Below, piece by piece: positions 1 to 5,219 of a stretch of 5,219 bases of DNA (positions are counted from its first letter, which is position 1; each line of letters starts with the position of its first letter). The position numbers and the translations under genes are program-made. Source of the DNA: Cyanothece sp. UBA12306 (GTDB lineage Bacteria > Cyanobacteriota > Cyanobacteriia > Cyanobacteriales > Microcystaceae). The stretch spans positions 22,540-27,758 of the forward strand of contig DLXW01000334.1 in the NCBI GenBank assembly GCA_003448685.1, in the 5' to 3' direction. The notes under the pieces were generated by a model. The model did not search any database, had not been told where the DNA came from, and saw only the letters and a program-made list of their open reading frames with translations.

Positions 1-14
1 CAAAAACAACTTCT

Positions 15-43
15 GTACGGGCTTAATAATATTAAGCCCCTAC
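15..43. repeat. Long palindrome (stem-loop) downstream of rpoC1
   Basis: The arms 15-27 and 31-43 pair over 13 positions with one C:C mismatch (18/40) around a 3-base loop; the inner 9 bp (GGGCTTAAT / ATTAAGCCC) are perfect. On the minus strand only a loose T-rich stretch follows (TTGTTTTTG, about 6 bases beyond the stem). It could therefore be a back-up terminator for leftward transcription from rpoC1, or a dispersed palindromic repeat of the kind common in cyanobacterial intergenic DNA. The pairing is seen directly; the role is inferred. Confidence 0.6.
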
Positions 44-141
44 TGACTTCTGACTTGGAGACTTCGTTAATGCTCCCCACGACACCAAAAAAAGCTAGAA
101 GTCAACAAAAAACTGCTGACTGCTGACTTCTAGACTTGTTA
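44..141. repeat. Degenerate TGACTTC-type heptamer repeats, two clusters
   Basis: Two tandem heptamers, TGACTTC and TGACTTG, lie at 45-58. A second cluster at 118-131 reads TGACTGC then TGACTTC. The sequence after each cluster is also similar: CTGACTTGGAGACTTCGTTA near 51-69 against CTGACTTCTAGACTTGTTA near 123-141. The region therefore looks like an imperfect direct duplication with about 71 bases between equivalent points. Cyanobacteria are known for short tandemly repeated heptamers (STRR) between genes; membership of a particular STRR class cannot be told from this window. Confidence 0.5.
87..133 (-). terminator. Intrinsic terminator of rpoC1
   Basis: Read on the minus strand, CTAGAAGTCA (133-124) pairs perfectly over 10 bp with TGACTTCTAG (104-95) across a 19-base loop. 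One base later a run of seven T (93-87) follows. This is the standard layout of a Rho-independent terminator. It starts 12 bases after the rpoC1 stop codon, so rpoC1 appears to end its own transcript here and not to read into an rpoC2 gene. The right arm is built partly from the TGACTTC heptamer repeat. Confidence 0.75.
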
Positions 142-145
142 CTTC

Positions 146-2023
146 TTAAATTGCTGCTAGTGCATCCTCAATGGTCTTATTGTAAATAATGCGACCTGGA
201 GTTGTACGGACAAACTGAGAGATAACCTCCCCATCCTTTTCTCGTACCCGACGTTCGCGGTAATGCTTCATGACACTTCCATCCTCAAGAGTTTCTTCTT
301 TGAGAACCTCCGTATCAGGTTTATTAGTTACTACATCACCTTTATAACGTAGCCAGACATAGGCGTGTAAATCCACTGCCCCTTGCTCATAAGCCTTCAT
401 AGCATCCTCAAAACTCGAAAAATAGCGATTTGCACCCTTTTGAGCATTAGGGTTTTCTGCCGTCAAATAATAACATCCTAAGACCATATCCTGGGAAGGA
501 GCCACAATTGGTTTACCCGTTGCTGGAGAAAGAATATTATGACAAGCTAACATCAACAACCGCGCTTCAGATTGAGATTCGAGCGATAAAGGAACGTGAA
601 CCGCCATTTGGTCCCCATCAAAGTCAGCATTAAATGCCGGACAGACCAAAGGATGTAACTGAATTGCTCGACCATCGACTAAAATAGGCTCAAAAGACTG
701 AATCCCTAAACGGTGTAAGGTTGGTGCGCGGTTTAACAGTACAGGGTGTCCTGTAATCACCTCTTCAAGAACACCCCAAACGCTGGGATCTTCTCGCATA
801 ATCAGCTTTTTCGCCGCTTTGATGTTATTGACTAAACCCAAGCGAATTAAGCGATGGATCACGAAGGGTTGGAACAATTCAATGGCCATTTCCCTCGGTA
901 GACCACATTGATAAATTTTCAACTTGGGACCAACTACAATAACAGACCGTCCCGAATAGTCTACCCGTTTACCCAAGAGGTTTTGACGGAAGCGGCCTTG
1001 TTTTCCTTCAATAATATCCGAAAGGGACTTAAGAGCGCGATTATTGGCTCCCACCACCGTCCGACCTCGCCGTCCGTTATCAATCAAAGCATCTACTGCT
1101 TCTTGTAACATCCGTTTCTCGTTACGAACGATGATTTCTGGAGCGAGAATTTCTTGTAAACGGGAAAGACGGTTATTCCGGTTGATTACCCGACGATATA
1201 AATCATTAAGGTCAGAAGTAGCAAAGCGTCCTCCATCCAATTGCACCATAGGACGTAAGTCGGGAGGAATAACCGGAATTACCGATAAAACCATCCATTC
1301 GGGTTGAGAATTGGTGGCAATAAAATTATCAATCACCCTGAGCCTTTTAATTAATTTAGCTCTTTTTTGGCCTTTACTTTCGAGGATTTCTTCTCGAAGT
1401 TTTTCAGCAACTTCTTCTAAATTAATCTCTTGAAGAAGACGCTGAATACCTTCTGCACCAATTCCTACTTCAATTCCGTAGAGTTCCGAATCCTCAGCGT
1501 AGATTTGCTCTTCGATTTCCATCCACTGATCTTCGGTTAGTAGCTGTTTATAGGATAGGTTGCTCGCATTACCTGGATCAAGCACTACATAAGAGTTGAA
1601 GTAGACAATTTGTTCCACATCCCGCAGGGCCATATCCAAGAGAATACTCAGATAACTGGGAATCCCCTTAAGATACCAAACATGGGTTACAGGAGCCGCT
1701 AATTTAATAAAACCCATGCGGTGACGACGCACCCGAGATTCCGTCACTTCTACACCACAACGTTCACAAACAATCCCGCGATGACGCACTCGTTTGTATT
1801 TACCACACCAACATTCCCAGTCTTTCGATGGCCCAAAAATGCGCTCACAAAAAAGGCCATCCATCTCTGGTTTTAATGTGCGGTAGTTAATGGTTTCGGG
1901 TTTGGTTACTTCTCCAACCATTACCCCGTTAGGTAGTGTTCTTTCTCCCCATTGACGAACACGCTCAGGGGAAGCTAAATTGATTTTAACGTAGTCAAAT
2001 CGTGAATCTGCTGGTGGTTTCAT
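146..2023 (-). CDS. rpoC1: DNA-directed RNA polymerase gamma subunit (RpoC1, N-terminal half of beta-prime)
   Basis: This is the cyanobacterial gamma subunit. It carries the beta-prime clamp and the catalytic metal site, and works with RpoC2 (rest of beta-prime), RpoB, RpoA, omega and sigma in the cytoplasm. The 625 residues are full length for the family. Visible elements are the clamp start (DYVKI, residues 10-14), a four-cysteine zinc site (C71, C73, C86, C89), the lid/rudder/switch stretch (about 285-366, with [16 protein letters not shown] at 345-360), [15 protein letters not shown] at 432-446, and the catalytic NADFDGDQM at 465-473 with metal-binding D467, D469 and D471. The bridge helix and trigger loop are absent, as expected because they lie in RpoC2. 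The ATG at 2023-2021 begins the conserved N-terminus; no clear Shine-Dalgarno precedes it, but a small stem-loop does. Neither rpoB (upstream) nor rpoC2 (downstream) adjoins it, so it is a single-gene unit with its own terminator. The identification is secure. Confidence 0.98.
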   Translation of the reverse strand: MKPPADSRFDYVKINLASPERVRQWGERTLPNGVMVGEVTKPETINYRTLKPEMDGLFCERIFGPSKDWECWCGKYKRVRHRGIVCERCGVEVTESRVRRHRMGFIKLAAPVTHVWYLKGIPSYLSILLDMALRDVEQIVYFNSYVVLDPGNASNLSYKQLLTEDQWMEIEEQIYAEDSELYGIEVGIGAEGIQRLLQEINLEEVAEKLREEILESKGQKRAKLIKRLRVIDNFIATNSQPEWMVLSVIPVIPPDLRPMVQLDGGRFATSDLNDLYRRVINRNNRLSRLQEILAPEIIVRNEKRMLQEAVDALIDNGRRGRTVVGANNRALKSLSDIIEGKQGRFRQNLLGKRVDYSGRSVIVVGPKLKIYQCGLPREMAIELFQPFVIHRLIRLGLVNNIKAAKKLIMREDPSVWGVLEEVITGHPVLLNRAPTLHRLGIQSFEPILVDGRAIQLHPLVCPAFNADFDGDQMAVHVPLSLESQSEARLLMLACHNILSPATGKPIVAPSQDMVLGCYYLTAENPNAQKGANRYFSSFEDAMKAYEQGAVDLHAYVWLRYKGDVVTNKPDTEVLKEETLEDGSVMKHYRERRVREKDGEVISQFVRTTPGRIIYNKTIEDALAAI

Positions 2024-2024
2024 G

Positions 2025-2041
2025 CTTAATTCTTGATTAAG
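2025..2041 (-). promoter_or_regulatory. Small inverted repeat directly before the rpoC1 start
   Basis: CTTAAT (2025-2030) and ATTAAG (2036-2041) form a perfect 6-bp, AT-rich stem with a 5-base loop, ending one base before the start codon. In the rpoC1 mRNA it would occupy the place where a Shine-Dalgarno would sit, so it could modulate ribosome access. The stem is weak and may be chance in AT-rich DNA. Confidence 0.25.
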
Positions 2042-2384
2042 AACTTCAAGGAAGATTAATGGTCAAAAAATTTGAATTTTTGGTGGTTTTTGAGGTATTG
2101 TTAGGTCTTGTCAGTTCATTGATGATATCTTAGATTAAGGCTATTTTGTTTGAAAAACGGCACCAAAATCATAAATTAAGGTCTATAGTCCATGCCAATT
2201 CCGTTTACAGCCATCTGTTTTCCCCCATCATTTTCTGATAAATTTTAATTAAGTTGCTCAGTTGAGACCATAGAACTAACCTATCTAAAGCTACTTATAT
2301 AGACTCTTTAACTTAGATAAGACTTAAGATTTTGCCTCCAGAAATTTAAGCTTAGGATAATGCTATTATTAGAGTCAATCTATC

Positions 2385-2393
2385 ATTGTACCA
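2385..2393 (-). promoter_or_regulatory. Candidate extended -10 promoter element for rpoC1
   Basis: On the minus strand the sequence reads TGG followed by TACAAT, matching an extended -10 box (TGnTATAAT) at five of six hexamer positions. No good -35 hexamer sits 16-18 bases upstream, which extended -10 promoters can tolerate. Use of this site would give rpoC1 a leader of roughly 350 bases. It is the best leftward candidate I found by eye, but AT-rich DNA gives many such matches. Confidence 0.2.
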
Positions 2394-2507
2394 TAGTAGA
2401 AACAGGAAAACCTCATAATCATATAGTGAAGCCATTGCTGTATCTATCTCCATCAGCTTTGGGAAGATGTCACAAAAATTAATGACTAACCGTTTAACAT
2501 AGACGAT

Positions 2508-2525
2508 TTAATCCAATTAATCCAA
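2508..2525. repeat. Perfect tandem 9-mer (TTAATCCAA x2)
   Basis: TTAATCCAA at 2508-2516 is repeated exactly at 2517-2525. It may be a slippage product or a pair of protein-binding half-sites spaced just under one helical turn. No function can be assigned. Confidence 0.5.
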
Positions 2526-2594
2526 ATGTTACTAAAATAATTACATCATCTTTTCTTAATTATTATATAAACAAATTTTTGCCAAATTTATGAT

Positions 2595-2711
2595 ATGAGC
2601 AACGAAAAAGGCCTAACCATTGCCGAAGCAAAAAACTAAGCAATAGAAATATATTCTAAACAGATAGGGATTTTAGTGATTCCTTCCTTTAGAATTAAGC
2701 TGTTATATTAA
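2595..2711 (+). pseudogene. Possible remnant of a small gene with one in-frame stop
   Basis: From the ATG at 2595 the frame reads MSNEKGLTIAEAKN, then TAA (2637-2639), then continues with AIEIYSKQIGILVIPSF and runs to TAA at 2709-2711. The composition (charged, helix-like TIAEAKN then AIEIYSKQIGIL) looks more protein-like than the surrounding AT-rich DNA, and a single TTA-to-TAA change would explain the break. Against it, there is no Shine-Dalgarno, the stretch is only 38 codons, and I recognise no family. It could be chance, or a relic of a gene once located upstream of the glycosyltransferase. Confidence 0.2.
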
Positions 2712-2737
2712 CATTCTAGCCGACAAATACCTAAACC

Positions 2738-2743
2738 TAAGGA
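2738..2743 (+). promoter_or_regulatory. Ribosome binding site of the GT9 gene
   Basis: TAAGGA lies 8 bases before the ATG at 2752, a normal Shine-Dalgarno position. It fixes the start of the glycosyltransferase and is the clearest ribosome binding site in the window. A possible -10 box (TTATAT, 2703-2708) lies about 30 bases further upstream without a recognisable -35. Confidence 0.7.
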
Positions 2744-2751
2744 TCGAGCCT

Positions 2752-3699
2752 ATGCGAATACTAGCCCTGGTTCCTGGGGGAATTGGCGATCAAATCTTGT
2801 TTTTTCCTACCCTCGAAACAATCCAAACCAAATACCCCAAAGCCATAATTGACGTAATTGTGGAACCCCGTGCTAAAGCAGCTTATCGGGTGTGTCCCTA
2901 CGTCAACGAAGTTTTAGCCTTTGATTATCAAGATCGTAATGGATTAGCTGATTATTTAAACCTATTAGGAATAATCCGCGATCGCGAATACGATGCAGCC
3001 CTGAGTTTAGGCTCACGCTGGAGTATAGAATTGCTCCTGTGGTTAAATGGTATTCCGCTGCGGATTGGTTATGAATCTTCAACCTCTTGGTTTTTATCTA
3101 ACCCTGTTCCCCTGAAAAAGGCACAGTATACCCCTGAAATTTACCACGATCTTCTCACAGGTTTGGGCATTCAATCACCCTGTCCTCCCTTAAAAATTGC
3201 TGTACCAAAAGAAGATATTGCTTGGGCCCAAAGAGAACAACAACGTCTTGATCTCAAAGAGACTGGTTATGTACTGATTTACCCTTCCGAGTCTCCTAAT
3301 CCCAAAAATATTTATCCCCTTGAACAATGGGAGCGAATTATCGCTAAAAGTAGGGAAAAACAGCCTAATCTTCCTTTGGTTTTGCTCCAGGATGGCAAGA
3401 ATACCGAACTACTAACCATGATTTTAGAAAATTATCCCGATCTCAAGTTTACTAAACCAGAGGATGTGGGTAAGTTAGCCTCTATGATTGCTGGAGCTAA
3501 TTTGGTATTGTGTACCGACGATGATGTCCTTCCTTTAGCCATAGCAGTTGGTACTTATACCATTGCTTTATTCGGTCCGACTGAGGCTAAGAAAGTTCTT
3601 CCAAAAGACAGCGATCGCCATTTGGGGATTCAATCTGCTACTGATAAAGTAGCCGATATTGCCCCCGAAACAGTTTTAACTAAAATGTGGCCTAGTTAG
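2752..3699 (+). CDS. Glycosyltransferase family 9 (heptosyltransferase-like) protein with altered sugar-nucleotide motif
   Basis: The 315-residue protein resembles ADP-heptose:LPS heptosyltransferases (WaaC/WaaF/RfaF, GT-B fold), which add sugars to lipopolysaccharide core or other envelope glycans on the cytoplasmic face of the inner membrane. The N-terminal lobe opens with LVPGGIGDQILFFPTL (6-21); D13 corresponds to the proposed catalytic Asp. The C-terminal lobe keeps K185 in a K-x-x-Y-P-x-x-x-W element (185-193), and AGAN (247-250) leads into LFGPT (273-277). Between these, the usual D-[ST]-G-x-x-H nucleotide-binding signature reads DDDVLP (256-261): the first Asp stays, but Ser/Thr and Gly are Asp and His is Pro. 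There is no signal peptide or membrane segment, which fits a peripheral cytosolic enzyme. The ATG is supported by TAAGGA. Two HIP1 sites lie inside. It stands alone, divergent from rpoC1 and convergent with the DUF39 gene, with no LPS genes nearby to indicate a substrate. The fold is secure; the donor, acceptor and even activity are uncertain. Confidence 0.88.
   Translation: MRILALVPGGIGDQILFFPTLETIQTKYPKAIIDVIVEPRAKAAYRVCPYVNEVLAFDYQDRNGLADYLNLLGIIRDREYDAALSLGSRWSIELLLWLNGIPLRIGYESSTSWFLSNPVPLKKAQYTPEIYHDLLTGLGIQSPCPPLKIAVPKEDIAWAQREQQRLDLKETGYVLIYPSESPNPKNIYPLEQWERIIAKSREKQPNLPLVLLQDGKNTELLTMILENYPDLKFTKPEDVGKLASMIAGANLVLCTDDDVLPLAIAVGTYTIALFGPTEAKKVLPKDSDRHLGIQSATDKVADIAPETVLTKMWPS
2978..2985. 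repeat. HIP1 octameric palindrome
   Basis: GCGATCGC lies within the wider palindrome CGCGATCGCG (2977-2986), inside the glycosyltransferase gene. HIP1 is highly over-represented in many cyanobacterial genomes and supports the taxonomic reading. Confidence 0.9.
3611..3618. repeat. HIP1 octameric palindrome
   Basis: This is a second exact GCGATCGC, near the 3' end of the glycosyltransferase gene. I found no exact copy in rpoC1 or the DUF39 gene. Confidence 0.9.
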
Positions 3700-3725
3700 A
3701 ATTTCTGTTTCAAATTGTCTTGAAT

Positions 3726-3763
3726 ACTGGGATTTTAGGTTTACTGTTAATTTTCCCAGTTTT
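3726..3763 (+). terminator. Probable terminator between the convergent GT9 and DUF39 genes
   Basis: ACTGGGA (3726-3732) pairs perfectly with TCCCAGT (3754-3760) across a 21-base loop. In the rightward direction the stem runs into TTTT (3760-3763) and then CTTC. It begins 26 bases after the glycosyltransferase stop. The stem is short and the loop long, so efficiency may be modest. It also lies just past the stop of the leftward DUF39 gene, but on that strand no T-run follows, so it fits the rightward gene better. Confidence 0.5.
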
Positions 3764-3765
3764 CT

Positions 3766-4980
3766 TCAATCTAAGTTAATCCGAGAACTCCATGAATCCT
3801 GGGACATAAAACTGCGATCTTTTGGTAGAGGTGCTACAGGTTCAGTTAAAGTAAATTTCCCAGCTTCGATCCATTGTTTGAGTTCTTCAGCTACTTGTCG
3901 AGATAGGGATATACTCGCTAAAGGAGCTACCCGTACTTTTTTACCTTCAATAGTAATGCGACCACTTTTAAGTTGAGCATAACTAACTAAGCCAAAAGTA
4001 GGGCGTACACGACGGGGAATGGAAAAATCCACCACAGGTGCAACGATTTCCCCATCTCGCACAGCGCAATGCTCAATTACCTCTGGGGATAAAACCGGTA
4101 GGGGAATACCCACTCCTAGCATTAAAGAGGGGCCATAATTGTGAAAATAACAACCCCGAACCCATTGGGAAGACATTTGTTTGGCATCTCCAATCAGGGC
4201 TAAAGTAGAAGCAGGTCCGATGGGGGTACGATTGGGTAAGCGTTTTTGTAAAGGAAAATGTTGTGTTCCTTCCCAAGAAATATAACCAACTCCACCCCCT
4301 AGAAAAATACGGCTGCCAATTCCCACTAATTCTAAATCGGGATCATTGATTAAAGGGCCGATTTCTCCTGGATTAGAATACACTGCATTACCTAATCCTG
4401 GTTGTAAGGGGCCAAGATAAGTATACAAAGAACGCTCACCTCCATTGACCCCCACAATAAAATTTTGATAAAGATTACGGGGATTGTACAAGTAAAATTG
4501 ATTAATGGTTTCACGGGTAATGGTAGTTTCAAACGAAGATCTCGGATAACAATCTGTAACCTGTCCAATAGCCCGTAGATGAACCCCTAACCCAGAGATT
4601 AAATCCTCAATAACATGGCCGCCACCTCGTTCTGGGAGCAAATTTCCTTGACGATTGTCCATTTCCGACAAATCCACACTATTTCCATAATCGGCCATAG
4701 CTGTTGCCCCTAAATACAAGTCTACCGCTCCAAATGCTGCATAGGCTGGAATGCCATCTAACCAACACTGACGAATTTTGATGGGGGGATCGGTATGACC
4801 TATATTAATCATTGCTCCAGAAGATTCCATCGGTTCAAAGGTTCCGGTGCAAATCACATCTACTTGTTGAAAAACTTCCTCTACACTACTTTCTTTTACC
4901 CTTGCTTTGAGTTCTTCAATCGTCCAAACTACTGCTTGTGAAGTAAGGATTTTGTCATTAATTTCAGAGATGGTACGCAT
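3766..4980 (-). CDS. Homocysteine biosynthesis protein (DUF39/HcyBio, COG1900 family)
   Basis: The 404-residue protein matches the DUF39 (HcyBio) family. Archaeal members such as Methanosarcina MA1821 are genetically implicated in making homocysteine from aspartate semialdehyde and a sulfide source, without an acylated homoserine. Family-like stretches are MRTISEINDKI (1-11), VICTGTFEPMESSGA (42-56, C44), GGGHVIEDL (119-127), TDCYPR (142-147, C144), NPRNLYQN (166-173), the glycine-rich GIGSRIFLGGGVGY (220-233) and LIGDAKQM (262-269). C44 and C144 are candidates for sulfur-carrying residues; C72, C277 and C305 are also present. Archaeal forms often carry C-terminal CBS domains and work with a NIL/ferredoxin partner; this protein ends shortly after the core and no partner is in view. 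No signal peptide or membrane segment is seen, so it is probably cytosolic. I start at the ATG 4980-4978, which gives the family's N-terminus and has AGAAG 7 bases upstream; a TTG at 4998 would add only MTRRIP. The gene stands alone. The family is secure; the cyanobacterial reaction is inferred. Confidence 0.9.
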   Translation of the reverse strand: MRTISEINDKILTSQAVVWTIEELKARVKESSVEEVFQQVDVICTGTFEPMESSGAMINIGHTDPPIKIRQCWLDGIPAYAAFGAVDLYLGATAMADYGNSVDLSEMDNRQGNLLPERGGGHVIEDLISGLGVHLRAIGQVTDCYPRSSFETTITRETINQFYLYNPRNLYQNFIVGVNGGERSLYTYLGPLQPGLGNAVYSNPGEIGPLINDPDLELVGIGSRIFLGGGVGYISWEGTQHFPLQKRLPNRTPIGPASTLALIGDAKQMSSQWVRGCYFHNYGPSLMLGVGIPLPVLSPEVIEHCAVRDGEIVAPVVDFSIPRRVRPTFGLVSYAQLKSGRITIEGKKVRVAPLASISLSRQVAEELKQWIEAGKFTLTEPVAPLPKDRSFMSQDSWSSRINLD

Positions 4981-5027
4981 AGGTATTCTTCTAGTCAATT
5001 CGATGCGATCATCTCACTGTAACATGG

Positions 5028-5042
5028 TTCATAAACTATGAA
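5028..5042. promoter_or_regulatory. Operator-like palindrome upstream of the DUF39 gene
   Basis: TTCATA and TATGAA form a perfect 6-bp inverted repeat with a 3-base centre (AAC), 47 bases before the DUF39 start. Such a 15-base dyad is the size of a dimeric repressor site, and could act on the leftward promoter if that lies here. No regulator is named; chance is possible in AT-rich DNA. Confidence 0.3.
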
Positions 5043-5051
5043 TTTACTGTT

Positions 5052-5123
5052 GTTGAAAACTAGAAGTAAGAATTTCTCTCCCTTCTAATTTAACTTGACC
5101 AGCTTGTTATAGCAGTTTTCAAC
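5052..5123. repeat. Perfect 10-bp inverted repeat with 52-base spacer
   Basis: GTTGAAAACT (5052-5061) is repeated inverted as AGTTTTCAAC (5114-5123). The spacer holds no gene. The arms could be ends of a very small decayed mobile element, a paired binding site, or a long-loop RNA structure in the DUF39 leader. Only the match itself is seen. Confidence 0.45.
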
Positions 5124-5219
5124 TCCATAGAGTGAACCTAAAAGAAATCACTACCACACTTCTGGTCAATCAATTAAAAATTGTTATCAAAAAAATTGGG
5201 TCTAAAACCTGGCTTTTTA

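Larger units (their letters stand above)
2024..2751. other. 728-base divergent intergenic region between rpoC1 and the glycosyltransferase gene
   Basis: This is AT-rich DNA between two divergent starts, and must hold both promoters. I see no tRNA, rRNA or recognised small-RNA motif, and no trace of the 3' end of rpoB. Short frames exist, such as 40 codons at 2360-2482 and an interrupted frame at 2595-2711, but none has convincing translation signals. A 7-bp inverted repeat (TATCTAA at 2282-2288 with TTAGATA at 2313-2319) and a tandem 9-mer (2508-2525) are present. A rightward promoter-like pair TTGAAA (2150-2155) and TAAATT (2172-2177), 16 bases apart, lies far from either gene and is not assigned. 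The length suggests long 5' leaders or a decayed gene. Confidence 0.7.
4981..5219. other. Upstream region of the DUF39 gene, to the window edge
   Basis: These 239 bases contain no frame of useful length on either strand. They hold the AGAAG ribosome binding site (4988-4992, minus), the palindrome at 5028-5042 and the inverted repeat at 5052-5123. A -10-like TATAAC occurs on the minus strand at 5110-5105, but without a good -35. The next gene lies beyond the window. Confidence 0.6.

Noticed and set aside
908..1307. Two rightward open frames (908-1108 and 1044-1307) opposite rpoC1
   Set aside because: Both lie entirely antisense to the conserved catalytic part of rpoC1, overlap each other in different frames and show no recognisable domain.
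2061..2066. TTGACC on the minus strand as a -35 box for rpoC1
   Set aside because: No acceptable -10 hexamer lies 16-19 bases downstream, and the position would leave almost no leader before the start codon.
2370..2380. TTGACT on the minus strand as a -35 box for rpoC1
   Set aside because: The hexamer is good, but the TA-rich sequence at the correct spacing (TAAGCT) matches the -10 consensus poorly, and the better TAATAAT is only two bases away.
2360..2482. 40-codon rightward frame (begins MLLLESIYHC) in the intergenic gap
   Set aside because: An AGGA lies only 2 bases before the ATG, too close for initiation; the length is expected by chance, and the composition suggests no known small protein.
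4073..4276. 67-codon leftward frame inside the DUF39 gene
   Set aside because: It is a shifted frame within a conserved coding region, with no independent start signals or family resemblance.
4981..4998. TTG start extending the DUF39 protein by six residues (MTRRIP)
   Set aside because: The ATG at 4980 gives the family-like N-terminus MRTISEIN and has an AGAAG at suitable spacing; part of the extension would be that ribosome binding site.

Overview
The window looks like a chromosomal piece from an AT-rich unicellular cyanobacterium (Cyanothece/Crocosphaera/Synechocystis-like). Three observations support this. The 625-residue RpoC1 (gamma subunit) exists only in lineages with a split beta-prime subunit. 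Two HIP1 octamers (GCGATCGC), typical of cyanobacterial genomes, lie inside the second gene. The third gene is a stand-alone homocysteine-biosynthesis (DUF39) protein of the kind found in cyanobacteria. The genus is inferred.

Layout: positions 1-145 are a short, repeat-rich 3' flank holding a convincing intrinsic terminator for rpoC1 (87-133), TGACTTC-type heptamer repeats and a long palindrome (15-43). rpoC1 runs leftward from 2023 to 146. A 728-base AT-rich divergent gap (2024-2751) follows. It has no convincing gene, but contains a tandem 9-mer, a possible decayed short frame and weak promoter-like elements. A GT9-family glycosyltransferase gene runs rightward (2752-3699) with a good Shine-Dalgarno. 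It converges, across a 66-base gap with a terminator hairpin, on the leftward DUF39 gene (3766-4980). The last 239 bases are the DUF39 upstream region, with an operator-like palindrome and a wider 10-bp inverted repeat.

The three genes are each transcribed alone and belong to unrelated processes: transcription machinery, cell-envelope glycan synthesis and sulfur amino-acid metabolism. No operon logic links them. I see no phage, transposase, CRISPR or tRNA gene. The most unusual points are the glycosyltransferase in which the family's Asp-Ser/Thr-Gly-x-x-His signature has become Asp-Asp-Asp-Val-Leu-Pro, the DUF39 protein without its archaeal CBS or ferredoxin partners in view, and rpoC1 standing apart from rpoB and rpoC2. 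I did not find a convincing undescribed multi-gene system.
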